In this document: positions 13,315 to 25,485 of the stretch, one piece after another
Position numbering within the stretch: the first letter of the stretch is position 1
Layout of the letters: each line of letters starts with the position of its first letter
NCBI GenBank assembly: GCA_964035545.1
Contig: OZ037768.1
Span: 3,337,501 to 3,401,500 of the forward strand
Source: Bugula neritina
Lineage: Eukaryota > Bryozoa > Gymnolaemata > Cheilostomatida > Bugulidae
DNA length: 64,000 nucleotides
Reading direction: 5' to 3'
Translations under genes and position numbers: made by a program
Notes under the pieces: generated by a model
Told to the model about the DNA's origin: nothing
The model's database searches: none
The model's input: the letters and a program-made list of their open reading frames with translations, nothing else

Positions 13315-15906
13315 AGCTAGTAGCAGTAATGCTTTGTATTCATAAATTTTTTTCAACTTAATTTATTACTCAACACTAAGACCTGCAGTTGACCTGGTTG
13401 GCAATAATTCAAAATTATAGTCATTAGAAATCTCCCAGTTCAATGGGCTTCCAATATGTAAAGTGATTTAGCCAAACTGCATTTCCTGCTAGTATGTGCT
13501 GTACTAAAGCACCAGACAAATGTTGTATTCTGCACACTGCTATTAAAAATAGCACTAATACTTCAGCCTTGTACAGTTTGGCCAATGGATATGGCTCAGT
13601 GCCCAGATATTATAATGAATTCGCATCCAAATGATGCATTTCTTTGTTTAGCTGTTCTACAGTTACTCTCAGTAGTTTCCTAAAGGGGCATAATGGTGTT
13701 TAGCTCAGTTTCAAGATAAATTACTTTACCGCACAGCAAAGATTGTGATTACAAGCTATGCAAAAAAGAAGAGAATGCACATGCATTCCCTTACTGCAAT
13801 TTCCTCAATACACCCTTTGTCCTACTTAAGAGTAGAGCAGTTGCTCAGCTCCCTCGCTATAAAAAGATTGCTTATCAGCAAACTTTGTGCTTCAACCAGA
13901 CCATTGTTTGTTTGCAAAAGTCTGTGAATAATTAGGTGCAGCATACTGCAGGTATTTATAGATTGTTCACCATGCTACAGGTTACTGCTTCCTATAAACC
14001 TTGCAACATTAACACTGTAATAGCATTATATGTGCAATCACTTTGTAGCAACTATGATAACTGATAATACACAAGTACATATATTTATGAGTGGGTGGCA
14101 ATGCTCCAGTTTTTATTCTCTTTGTTGGGTGTGAGAATTTCAAAACTAAATTTCCTAGGTTGCAGATAGAAAGCTTTTTGATAAGAAGACTATTGGACAT
14201 TTCACAGTGACAGGTAGCACCATGGTGAAGTCCTTAACTCTCATTTCTTTTCTTTGATGAAAAACAATTAATTTTTGTGTTTTAGTCACAGAAATTGGGT
14301 TACTTTTACTGGTATAGGTTGAATGAAGGAAAAAGCAATTACTATGAATTCCCCAAGCCAATAAGTGCATTTCTATATTTCAATTATTTTGATTTAATAT
14401 CCCATCACAAATTATTTTACATCTTTCATGCATATCATATTTTCGAATAAGAAATTTAAATCAATGATTGTGTGTTGGGACAAATTAATGAAGTTATATG
14501 AGCTAGATATAGTAACACTTGATAGTTGCTGGATAGTTGCTATCCCCAGACCCCACGGGTTGTGTTGTTGCTATACAACTGTTCTTTCTTTGTCTTAGAG
14601 TTGTTGCCTCTCTATATTATCCTGATTTGTTTGTTTGAGATAGAGAAGATAACTCTGCCAATTTGCATAGCTAGATTCTAATACCCTATCGTACACATCA
14701 AATGTAATATTATTACAAATTTAAATTTTAGATAAAGGTAATTAGAAGGTTAATTTAATTCGACTTTTTATTTTTTATACCATGAGTAATGTAACAACAT
14801 CAAATACTACATAACATTCAAATTTTAAACTCTGTAACCCAATGCAAATTGGGTAAAATGGTTGCAATTGTAGAAATATGACTGTAAGCCATTAGTTAGA
14901 TATGCAGAAGCACACTAGCTGTGTATGCTACAACTTTCACTTTATGCTCAAATTTCAAGCAGTCATATAAGTGTTGCAGGTATAATTATTATTTAAATAA
15001 TATTAGTAATTAGTACATACCTACATACATGGCACACCTGTAAGTACTAAAATATAATACTATTCAGCCCACTCCAACACCTTCTCCCTTTCTGTTTCCC
15101 AATGCAAAGCTGTAGAATTTTTTGTCTGTGGAATTAACCATTAAATTATCATTTAGTTGTATTTCATGAATTAAATACACAAAAGAGCAAATAAATACTG
15201 CTAGCTATAAGTAAATAGACAACGGGTTGAGTTGTGCTCAAGTCCTCTTCTACTTAAAGTGGTGCTATATTGGTCTAATAAATGTTGGGCCTGAAATACT
15301 GCACTTAGATTGGGCTAAAGCAGCAGCCCATTACAAATAAATTAAACCCTGAGTTAAAGCACACTAATATTATAATTATATTATAGTCATGTATGCAATA
15401 ATTTTAGGCCTGCTGTAGTTCATTGCGCAGTGCAGTTAGCGGTTTCGGTCCAAATATTATAGAGTTATCTTTCTTTTTATAGATTTAAACACGAATACCT
15501 CGTACAACGGAAATAGCGCCATAGTTGAAATCAAAATAAAAAGAAAATGAAAGAAAATTTTATGCAATATTAAATCTTTTCCACCCACTTCACACAGAGT
15601 GCATCTGCACATTATTTAAACAACAAGGTAGTTAATTGTTTCAGAAAATTTTAGTTTTAGTCAGTCAAAGTAATTTAATGCGTTTTTGTTTCTACTTTCC
15701 ATGACTCGGTTCAGATTTTTATTCTGATTCTCTGTCAAGCCCAAGGAGACCGTCGTCATTATGATTATGTGTACATTATTTGTGATTGTTGCTTTTATTT
15801 TGTAAATTATATAAGTGTTTTACCAATTGTAGATTGATAATTTTGATAATTAATAGTTCTTTTATTGGATATGTCCCCGAGTGTCTCAAAGTGAAAGTAA
15901 AAAGTA

Positions 15907-15979
15907 AAATCCACACCCAACTGAACTGAGTCGGATATGACTGATACTGATTGAATCAGTATCAGTGGCGTGTGGATTT
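15907..15979. repeat. Nested palindrome upstream of SF3B3
   Basis: The outer arms are AAATCCACAC (15907-15916) and GTGTGGATTT (15970-15979). Inside is an almost continuous hairpin of 13-bp arms, ACTGATACTGATT (15940-15952) and its complement (15954-15966), around a single base. It could be a folded-back transposon relic or a cruciform or structured RNA. It lies about 350 bp before the SF3B3 start codon. Confidence 0.75.
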
Positions 15980-16333
15980 CACCTATAGTGAAAGTGTTAC
16001 TTCTAGCTTCAAAATTTAATAAAAAATAAATACTTAATAATATACTTATAACTTCATTTCAATTTGAATTCTTGAATTTATTTTCATTTTCATTTTGTAA
16101 TTTTAATTTAATTTTATGTAATCATCATGATCGTCCCTTCAAGTTAATGTGATGTATCGAGTTGAAGTATGAGCATATTATCATTATCATTATGGCAAGG
16201 TAGCAAGGCTTGATTTAAATTAAAATTGCTTTGCTAATAATAATATAATTGTGCGTATAGTGACAATCTCAACATACAGGTAGCACTAGTTGTCAATCAT
16301 AATGAGTATTCCTATCTTTCTTAGTTAAAAACA

Positions 16334-19300
16334 ATGCATCTCTACAACTTGACTCTTCAACGTGCCACTACCATTACCCATGCTGTCCATGGGAACTTTT
16401 GTGGCACAAAGCAGCAAGAAATATGTGTTTCCAGAGGAAAAGTATTGGAAATTCTTAGGCCAGATCCTAATACTGGTAAAGTTTATACACTCCACGCTAC
16501 AGAAGTATTTGGTCAAATTCGATCATTAATGCCATTCCGTTTGACCGGAGGCGGGAAAGGTGAGTCCAATTACTTCTTTTTGCTGCAAGTAAGCAGTGTT
16601 CTACGTGAAAAAAACACGACCTATTTTAATTTTTGGATAAATGCAATCCCACTGTAGTAAAAAGATGTGCGACTACTGAATGAGTTTTTAAAAAATCAGA
16701 CTAATAATGCTAATACTGTTGATTAAAACAGTCGCACTTTTCTACTCTTAATTAATGTATGGTGGTTAACATATGTTGATGGTTTTGTAGATTACATTGT
16801 TGTTGGGTCAGACTCTGGCAGAATTGTAATTCTGGAGTACAACACATCAAAAAATTGCTTTGACAAGGTATTAGTAAACCAGTGTTGATATTTTTACTAA
16901 AGTCGCATCTCTTTGCATGCCATGTTGTCTGTTACGGCGATGGCTCACTTCACCGTATCTCTTTTCATAGGTTCACCAAGAAACTTTTGGAAAATCAGGA
17001 TGCAGGCGAATTGTGCCTGGACAATACCTAGCCATGGATCCAAAAGGTCGAGCAGTTATGATCGGGGCTTGTGAGAAACAGAAGCTTGTATATATATTGA
17101 ATAGAGACGCACAGGCTAGGCTGACTATCTCCTCGCCGCTGGAAGCTCATAAAGCAAACACCATCGTATTTCATATGGTCGGCGTTGACGTTGGGTTTGA
17201 GAACCCAACATTTGCCTGTCTGGAAATAGATTATGAGGTAAGCAAGTGTCTGTATTATATTATTCCTTTGCATTACAGTTAAACTGTTTCTCCACTGTCT
17301 GCATCGATTAAGAGCATTGTAGTTTTAAATATCTATATTGTACCAATCCCTCTTGGTCTGTGGCCCTAATTTTAACAGTTCTCTTCATACTCTTTACATT
17401 TGCTCGTTTTAATTTTTATTTGGTTTAGCTTTTTCCAACTTCTATTCCCGCTAACCGTAAATATTGCAGGAGTGTGATAATGACCCCTCTGGTGAAAGTG
17501 CTCAGAAAGTACAGCAGCTGCTCACCTACTATGAACTTGATTTGGGCTTAAATCATGTTGTGAGAAAATACAGTGAACCCCTAGAAGAACACGCTAACAT
17601 GCTTATAGCAGGTACGTTGTAGTGTGCTTATAGCAGGTATGTTGTAGTGTGTTTATAGCAGGTATGTTGTAGTGTGCTTATAGCAGGTACGTTGTAGTGT
17701 GTTTATAGCAGGTGTGTTGTAGTGTGCTTATAGCAGGTATGTTGTAGTGTGCTTATAGCAGGTATGTTGTAGTGTGCTTATAGCAGGTGTGTTGTAGTGT
17801 GTTTATAGCAGGTATGTTGTAGTGTGCTTATAGCAGGTACGTTGTAGTGTGTTTATAGCAGGTATGTTGTAGTGTGCTTATAGCAGGTACGTTGTAGTGT
17901 GCTTATAGCAGGTGTGTTGTAGTGTGTTTATAGCAGGTATGTTGTAGTGTGCTTATAGCAGGTACGTTGTAGTGTGTTTATAGCAGGTATGTTGTAGTGT
18001 GCTTATAGCAGGTATGTTGTAGTGTGCTTATAGCAGGTATGTTGTAGTGTGCTTATAGCAGGTATGTTGTAGTGTGCTTATTGCAGGTGTGTTGTGGTGT
18101 GCTTATAGCAGGTGTGTTGTAGTGTGCTTATAGCAGGTGTGTTGTAGTGTGCTTATAGCAGGTATGTTGTAGTGTGCTCATAGCAGGTGTCTTCCAGTAT
18201 AAGCAGTATGCTTAATATATCGAATGTGTAGGGACCGGGTGAGGAAAAAATAATAATCAGAGATCACTCAGAGTTACTGTGTTTCAGTCAGCAGATAGTA
18301 AATAAGGATTTATGTAGCAGTGAAACAGATACTCTGCAGTTTTACGGACCAACTCGGTTGTTGGAAGCTGTTTCTGACAACAATGTCAGAAACAGTCTTC
18401 CTTACGTTAGTCGTTAACAACCAAAACCAATGTTGTCACCACGGTTGTTTTCAACATATTTTGTGTTGAAAACATTTTTGGTGACTCACAAGCACCACTG
18501 CTTTAGAATGGGTTGTTTTGATATGAATGATTTTGCTGAAGTATTACTTATAAATGGTGTGGGATTTGTATTTCAGTTCCTGGCGGCACAGAGGGACCGA
18601 GCGGGGTGTTGATCTGCTCTGAAAACTACCTCACATATAAGAACTTTGGAGATCAGCCAGACATCCGCTGCCCTATACCCAGACGCAGGCACGACCTCGA
18701 TGACCCGGAGAGGGGAATGATATTTGTGTGCAGCGCCACTCACAAGACTAAGAGCATGTTCTTCTTCCTCGCCCAGACCGAACAGGGGGATATTTTTAAA
18801 ATCACTCTGGAAACAGACGAAGATATGGTAAGCTGATGGCCAGTCTGCTTGCAGCTCTCACCAGTTTGTATTTCTGCTGACGATATTTGTCCTTGACCGG
18901 ATGGGGGGGGGGGGAAGTAATCCTCTCCCTTCATGTGATACTATCTCTCCACAAATAATGTGTATGCTGCTGTATTACTACTCACTGTTGAACTGCTATT
19001 GCTTGCTGAGAATTTGCTGCTTTCACTGTTGTCAATTTTTACTTAATTTCAGGTCACAGAAGTAAAATTAAAGTATTTTGACACAGTTCCTGTGTGTAGC
19101 TCGCTGTGTGTTCTTAAAACAGGGTTTCTATTCTGTGCTGCGGAGTTTGCTAACCAGTAAGTTATCCGTTACTCTCTTGTCACCAATATCCTTACTGAGC
19201 TTGCAACTGTATAGGTGGTAACTCCATAGTGTCGTGTGTTTCACAGTTACCTCTACCAGATCGCACACCTGGGGGATGATGACGATGAGCCGGAGTTCAG

Positions 19301-22300
19301 CAGCAGCATGCCTCTGGAGGAGGGCGTCACCTTCTTCTTTGACCCCAGAGCTCTGAGGAACCTGGTTCTGGTGGATGAGCTGGACAGCCTCGCCCCCATC
19401 ATGTCCTGTCAGGTGTGTCTGTCTAGTAGTCACTCTCTCTACTAGTCACTCTCTACTAGTCACTCTCTCTACTAGTCACTCTCTACTAGTCACTCTCTCT
19501 ACTAGTCACACTCTCTTTACTAGTCACTCTCTACTAGTCACTCTCTCTACTAGTCACTCTCTACTAGTCACTCTCTCTACTAGTCACTCTCTACTAGTCA
19601 CTCTCTCTACTAGTCACTCTCTCTCTACTAGTCACTCTCTCTACTAGTCACTCTCTACTAGTCACTCCCTACTAGTCACTCTCTCTTTACTAGTCACTCT
19701 CTACTAGTCACTCTCTCTACTAGTCTCTCTCTACTAGTCACTCTCTCTACTAGTCACTCTCTACTAGTCACTCTCTACTAGTCACTATCTACTAGTCACT
19801 CTCTCTCTCTCTACTAGTCACTCTCACTACTAGTCACACTATCTACTAGTCACTCTCTACTAGTCACTCTCTACTAGTCACTCTCTCTCTCTACTAGTCA
19901 CTCTCACTACTAGTCACACTATCTACTAGTCACTCTCTACTAGTCACTCTCTACTAGTCACTCTCTACTAGTCACTCTCTCTACTAGTCACACTCTCTAC
20001 TAGTCACTCTCTACTAATCACACTCTATACTAGTCACTCTCACTACTAGTCACTCTTCTCTGACTGGTAACTGTAATTTTTGTTCTGATGCTTTAGATTG
20101 CTGACTTGGCCAATGAAGACACCCCGCAGCTGTATACTGTGTGTGGAAGAGGACCTCGAAGTACGTTCAGAGTGCTGCGCCATGGACTAGAGGTTTGTTG
20201 ACCTCAACTCTGATGTATTCTCTTGCATTGCTAGCTCGTTATGGAGTTTATTGCTACATCTCATCTCCTGTGAATTATTGTAGGTGTCCGAAATGGCCGT
20301 CTCTGAATTGCCTGGTAACCCCAATGCTGTCTGGACTGTGAAGCGTAACACTGAAGGTGAACCACGTCACTTTACTCCACTGTCATGTTGTCTGTGCAGC
20401 TTTTCTAGTCTTCAGTTGTGATACTTTGTTTTCGGTTATTGGCAATCAGCGTTTGTGTTTTAATTCAGTGAAATACGTCACTTTTACTTACATTCAAAAC
20501 TGTGGCCTCTAAGCATGAAGCGAAATTAGAGTTAGCTTAGTGGTGAAATGGTTGGGCCCCAAAGTTCTTTTTTTTCATTTTGCTGCTTCTGCAACCACTT
20601 ACAGCTTTGAAAGCATCTCGCAATCCACTTATCTGCCCTATTATATCCCCTTGAAACTATTTAGAGTCTAATTTTTAATTTTAATTTTAATTTAAATATT
20701 CAACATGTAGAGTTGTAGTCTTTTTGCGAGGCGTATCTTCAAATTAGCTCTGTGAAGTCACCACCTGCACAGCAGGGTTTATCAACCAAGTTCTACTAGT
20801 GCTTCCAGTATTAAAACTTGACTGCAGCTCCTGTATAGTATTATTACACCGAGCTACCTATAATCGATTCATACAAGTACACATTTACAATGACTTACTT
20901 ATCTGTGCGCTCCTTCAGCTAGTATGTCGTAAGTTCTAACATCAGGGAGAGGCCTGTCTTGAATGCGACATGCACTGTCCAACTCTTGCCCTAGTCCAAC
21001 AACTAACAAGGCTGGCGTTTGGTTTCAACCTAACGCCAAGCCTTTTCTTTTTGTAGGCGCAATGAGGGCAAATGGGCAGATGTTATAGTGAAGATCAGGT
21101 TTGTGTAGTATGATAATATTCTTACACTCCTGTTATTATACTGACACCCGTATGACCATGCTTGAATATAACACTACAATAGATGTAGACACCTTAGTGC
21201 AGGTTACATGTATCTCATCCATCTATTTGTAGAGGAGTACGATGCCTACATCATTGTGTCCTTCGTCAACGCTACTCTCGTCTTGTCTATTGGTGAAACG
21301 GTTGAGGAAGTGACAGATTCGGGCTTTCTCGGGACAACTCCCACACTTTCATGCTCACAGCTGGGTGACGACGCCCTCTTGCAGGTCTGTGGTCTCTACT
21401 GAATGACCTTCAACTTGCATTGCGTCTCTCATTGAGAATTATATAGTGTAATGAATACTCGATGTTGTAGGTCTACCCAGAAGGTATTCGTCACATTAGA
21501 GCTGATAAAAGAGTGAACGAGTGGAAAGCTCCTGGAAAAAAGTTGATTGTGAAATGTGCAGTTAACCAGCGCCAGGTTAGCTATGCTATACCTTCTGTTT
21601 GTTGTGTTATAATATATCAGGTATTCACTAAATTGGACTAACATTCTGTTACTAAAGTGACCAACTTGTGTCTCGCAGGTTGTTATTGCTCTGACTGGCG
21701 GGGAGCTTGTCTACTTTGAGATGGATCCTTCGGGGCAGCTGAATGAGTACACAGAGAGCAAGGAAATGTCCAAGGACGTGGTGTGTATGGGTCTGGGGAG
21801 AGTTCCAGCTGGCGAGCAGCGCTGCCGGTTCCTGGCTGTGTGTCTGGCAGACAACACAGTGCGAATCCTGTCTCTGGATCCCTCGGTATGTATGTCAGCC
21901 AGCCTATTCTCTACTCGTATGCTCTGCTCTGCTGTACCACCTCTCTGCCATATACTGAGTCTACTGCATCACATTGTAGGACTGTCTCTCGCCGCTGAGC
22001 ATGCAGGCCTTGCCAGCTGCCCCTGAGAGTATCTGTGTCCTTGACATGTCCACTCAGTCTGACAGTAAAGAGGAGGGAGAGGGTGGACTCTACCTCAACA
22101 TCGGTCTGCAGGTTGGTTCTTAGTCTAGTAATGTTACAGGTACACTGTCCTCACGCAGCAGCCGGTATAATGTCTTATTGTATGTTACATAGAATGGTGT
22201 ACTGCTGAGAACAGTGTTAGACAAAGTAACCGGTGATCTCCCAGATACTCGGACGCGGTACCTGGGCACACGCCCCGTAAAGGTCTTCAGGATTCAAATG

Positions 22301-25300
22301 CAAGGCTCCGAGGCTGTGCTGGCCATGACTTCGCGCTCCTGGCTTAGTTACTGGTACCAGAACCGGTTCCACTTGACTCCCCTGTCCTACGAGTCGCTGG
22401 AGTACGCGTCTGGTTTCTCCTCCGAGCAGTGTCCAGAGGGTATTGTGGCCATCTCCGCCAACACACTGCGGTTAGTAGATTCTCACTACTTGTCTCTCTC
22501 TCTCCCCCTCCCTCTCTCTCCCCTCTCTCTGCTACTTAGTCCAGTAACTGGTCTCATCTGAACATTCTCAACTCATGTCTTGTGCCTGCAGGATTCTGGC
22601 GCTGGAGAAGTTAGGAGCCGTGTTCAACCAGGTGTCTACTCCCCTGCAGTACACCCCACGCAGATTCGTTATCAGTCCAGAGACCAGCAGCCTAGTCATC
22701 ATAGAGACAGACCACAACGCATACACAGCTGAGACGACGCAGCAGCGCAAGCAGCAGATGGCAGAGGAAATGGTGGGTGTGCTGTGTGTACACACTGTGT
22801 GTACAGTACTATACTGTGTGTACATTAGTATACTGTGTGTGCGCTAGTAAACTGTAGAACTGCTGTTGAACAGTTTTCAGTAAACTCTGTCTCTGTTGAC
22901 AGGTAGAAGCAGCTGGAGACGAACAGCAGGAGCTGGCAGCTGAAGTAGCTGCTGCCTTCCTCTCAGAAGATCTGCCCGACAGTCAGTTTGGAGCCCCGAA
23001 GGCGGGCAAGGGTCTCTGGGCCAGTAACATCACCATGCTCAACACCAGCACCTGGCAGACTGCCCACACCATCAACTTGGAGCAGAACGAAGCAGCGTTC
23101 AGGTACGCGACTTGATGACCTGTTAGCAGCATCTTATATGCTTTTAGTTTTAGAAACAATTGCTTTATATGAGAGATATTCTAAGTAGGGGAAAAATATA
23201 AACAATAGATTCTAAATCTTAGTTTCATTATTTTCATTATTATTTCAGTCATCTCAGTTTCATTATTATGGATAAATTGTTTTCTAAAGATAGCCGTTAT
23301 GTGACATAAAACTAAGTATAATATTAGTAAAACTATCAAACATTTATTGTGTGGTATTTTATTGATATTCCATCCAGGTTTCATGTTGTTATTCATTCTG
23401 CATCTGCTAGCTGGATTTGGTAAGCAATAACCAGGACAGTGTTTTCACGGTGATGTCATGTGTTTCAGCATCGCCGTATGCAAGTTCGCCGGACAGGGTG
23501 AGCAGCAGTTTGTCCTTGTGGGTGTTGGGAAGGACCTAATTCTCAACCCCAGGTCCCACTCAGGTGGCTCCATACACTGCTATAAGATACTCAACAACCA
23601 GCTGGAGTTGGTACACAAGACGCCAGTAGACGATATCCCAGGAGCCATCTGCCAGTTCCAGGGCAGGGTGCTTATCAGCATCGGCAAGCTGCTCCGTATC
23701 TACGACCTCGGCAAGAAGAAAATGCTGAGGAAGTGTGAGAATAAGGTGAGCAGGCTTTCTGGTGAAGTACTGCGTATTAACCCTGTTTTGGCTCACACTG
23801 CTGTATCAAAGGGGTTGAACTAGTTTTTTAAGTGAATGAACTCAGCATTGTCAACCTCATATCCAATTTCCAACACTTAGTCTTGATTGAAAATCCAACA
23901 ATTGATTGAGTAAAACCACAAAATTGTTTGCACATTCATGAGTCTCTTACACTGTATGTTTCTGTTTTGTGGTCAGGCAATTCCAAACTACATCACCAAT
24001 ATAATGACCATGGGACACCGGGTGTACGTCACTGATGTCCAGGAGAGCTTCCACTTTGTGCGCTACAAGAGACAGGAAAACCAGCTGATCGTGTTTGCCG
24101 ACGACACCCACCCTCGCTGGATCACTGCGGCGTGTAAGCTGGACTGCGACACGCTGGCTGGGGCAGACAAGTTCGGCAATGTGACAGTGGTCAGTTCTTT
24201 GTATATCAGCACTGTGTTTTCAATTATGTTAGGCTTTACTGCCATCACAAAAATTGCCATCACATTGCATGTTTTAATAGTGTGTTTTTGTCTCTAAGGC
24301 ATGCAGTGCTATCAGATATAATTATCAATCTAACATATTTTAGTGTTGAAGGTTTGTTTACAGCTTGGAATAGCAAGTAAAATTTTTTAAGGCCAAGTGT
24401 GAAGTGTTATTATGTTCCCAACTCTCCCGAGAGCTGACATTTCTGCTGTGGCAGTGTTAGTAACTGGTCGCACGTGTTCTCCAGTAATCGCATTTTCGAG
24501 TTTCATCTTCCACACATTACATAATTCAGGGGATATAATGTTGGCTCTTCTGCTAATTATAGATTCGTCTGCCCACTGATGTGAGTGATGACGTAGACGA
24601 AGATCCTACGGGCACAAAGGCCTTGTGGGATAGAGGGTTGCTGAATGGCGCAACACAGAAGGCGGCGTGCTCAGTCAACTTTCACGTTGGAGAAGTCATC
24701 ACGTGTTTACAGAAGAGCACGTTGATCCCCGGTGGCTCAGAGTCACTCGTGTATACTACTTTGTCCGGGGGCATCGGCATGCTCGTCCCTTTCACAACAA
24801 ACGAGGTAGGTTTTGCTCTAAGGCTATCTTTTAATTTCCTGCTGTTTCTTGACTGTTAGGCTTTCAGTTTTTGCAGTTTTCATATGCCTTCTGTCTGGTG
24901 TTGCAGGACTATGAGTTTATGCAGCATCTGGAAATGCATATGAGATCGGAGTTACCTCCCCTTTGTGGCAGAGACCACATGTCCTACAGGTCTACTTATT
25001 ACCCTATAAAGGTGAGTCGATCATTGAGGTGTGTCTTGTGTGCGGTACAATGCTGCGGCATAACTCTCTATTATAAAGTTGCTCTGCCGTGTGGGTAATC
25101 GGAAAATCTAATATGTGGCACACTATATTCTTAGACCATTGTATTCTGTCTTCTGCTGTGTAGAATGTGATAGACGGAGACCTTTGTGAGATGTACTCCT
25201 CACTAGATATCAGTAAACAGAAGAGTATAGCTGGCGAGTTAGACAGAAATCCATCTGAGGTATCTACTTGTTACGTTCATCTCTACCTTTGGTATTTAGT

Positions 25301-25485
25301 GCCATTAGCACCTCCTGTGTGAATGCTGTTGAAATAACACAGGCTTGGATAACTAATAAGTGACCTTGTTTTTGTTGTGACATACTAGTTGTATAAGATC
25401 AGCCATTTCTAGCTTTATCTGTTTCTCTGATATTTTGTAGGTATCTAAGAAGTTAGAAGATATCAGAACAAGATATGCTTTTTAA
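16334..25485 (+). CDS. SF3B3: Splicing factor 3B subunit 3 (SAP130)
   Basis: Scaffold subunit of the SF3b complex in U2 snRNP, acting in branch-site recognition in the nucleus; a WD40-like triple beta-propeller protein related to DDB1. Twenty-two exons: 16334-16559, 16791-16867, 16971-17237, 17470-17611, 18577-18827, 19053-19156, 19247-19412, 20097-20192, 20284-20356, 21233-21384, 21471-21575, 21679-21885, 21980-22111, 22193-22470, 22592-22772, 22903-23102, 23469-23745, 23977-24189, 24563-24805, 24907-25011, 25164-25259, 25441-25485. All borders are GT-AG with matching phases, giving 1211 aa (human 1217). It is near-identical to the family along its length: start [31 protein letters not shown] in exon 5, [19 protein letters not shown] in exon 12, end RTRYAF. 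The few missing residues fall mainly in exon 13, after [11 protein letters not shown]. Introns 4 and 7 hold minisatellites that abut exons. Confidence 0.97.
16654..16745. repeat. Imperfect inverted repeat in SF3B3 intron 1
   Basis: GTAGTAAAAAGATGTGCGAC at 16654-16673 faces GTCGCACTTTTCTAC at 16731-16745, the complement with a 5-base gap. A worn small transposon or a chance hairpin; weak. Confidence 0.4.
17602..18190. repeat. 25-bp minisatellite duplicating the SF3B3 exon-4 donor site
   Basis: There are 24 copies in exact 25-bp register of a unit containing CTTATAGCAG|GTACGT. The first copy is the real end of exon 4 plus its 5' splice site (exon ends at 17611); the last GT is at about 18187. 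Variation is nearly confined to three donor types (GTACGT, GTATGT, GTGTGT) and to GCTTATA versus GTTTATA. No indels are seen. The array is almost contiguous with the coding sequence. Confidence 0.97.
18368..18484. repeat. Two neighbouring hairpins in SF3B3 intron 4
   Basis: CTGTTTCTGACA (18368-18379) pairs with TGTCAGAAACAG (18384-18395) over a 4-base loop. TGTTTTCAACA (18456-18466) pairs with TGTTGAAAACA (18474-18484) over a 7-base loop. They lie between the 25-bp array and exon 5 and may be remnants of a small inverted-repeat element. Confidence 0.7.
19424..20058. repeat. ACTAGTCAC/CTCTCT minisatellite in SF3B3 intron 7
   Basis: Roughly 45 copies of CTAGTCACTCTCTA-like units of mixed length (14, 16 and longer), with the palindrome ACTAGT in almost every unit. 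The array starts about a dozen bases after the exon-7 donor (exon ends at 19412) and ends about 40 bp before exon 8. It therefore fills nearly the whole intron and supplies its pyrimidine-rich content. Confidence 0.95.
20537..20570 (+). repeat. Possible tRNA-like SINE head relic
   Basis: TTAGCTTAGTGGTGAAATGG resembles a pol III A box (TAGCTTAGTGG) and is followed by GGTTGGGCCC. No convincing B box follows. It sits in SF3B3 intron 9. Weak call. Confidence 0.25.
22488..22550. repeat. CT-rich low-complexity tract in SF3B3 intron 14
   Basis: A run of CTCTC and CCCTC type sequence between exon 14 and exon 15. It may act as a long polypyrimidine tract. Confidence 0.7.

Larger units (their letters stand above)
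13064..16333. other. Intergenic, DGAT1 to SF3B3
   Basis: About 3.3 kb without a gene I can support. It holds the DGAT1 3' UTR, AT-rich unique sequence, a nested palindrome at 15907-15979, and the SF3B3 5' flank. Short open frames at 13745-13927 and 14009-14370 show no domain or splice support. Confidence 0.6.

Noticed and set aside
17602-18190. CRISPR-like regular spacing of short repeats
   Set aside because: The repeats are head-to-tail with no unique spacers and the DNA is animal; it is a minisatellite. The same holds for 50112-50595.
19375-19647. Plus-strand frame with [10 protein letters not shown] repeats
   Set aside because: Reads from SF3B3 exon 7 in the wrong frame into the intron-7 array; low-complexity artefact.
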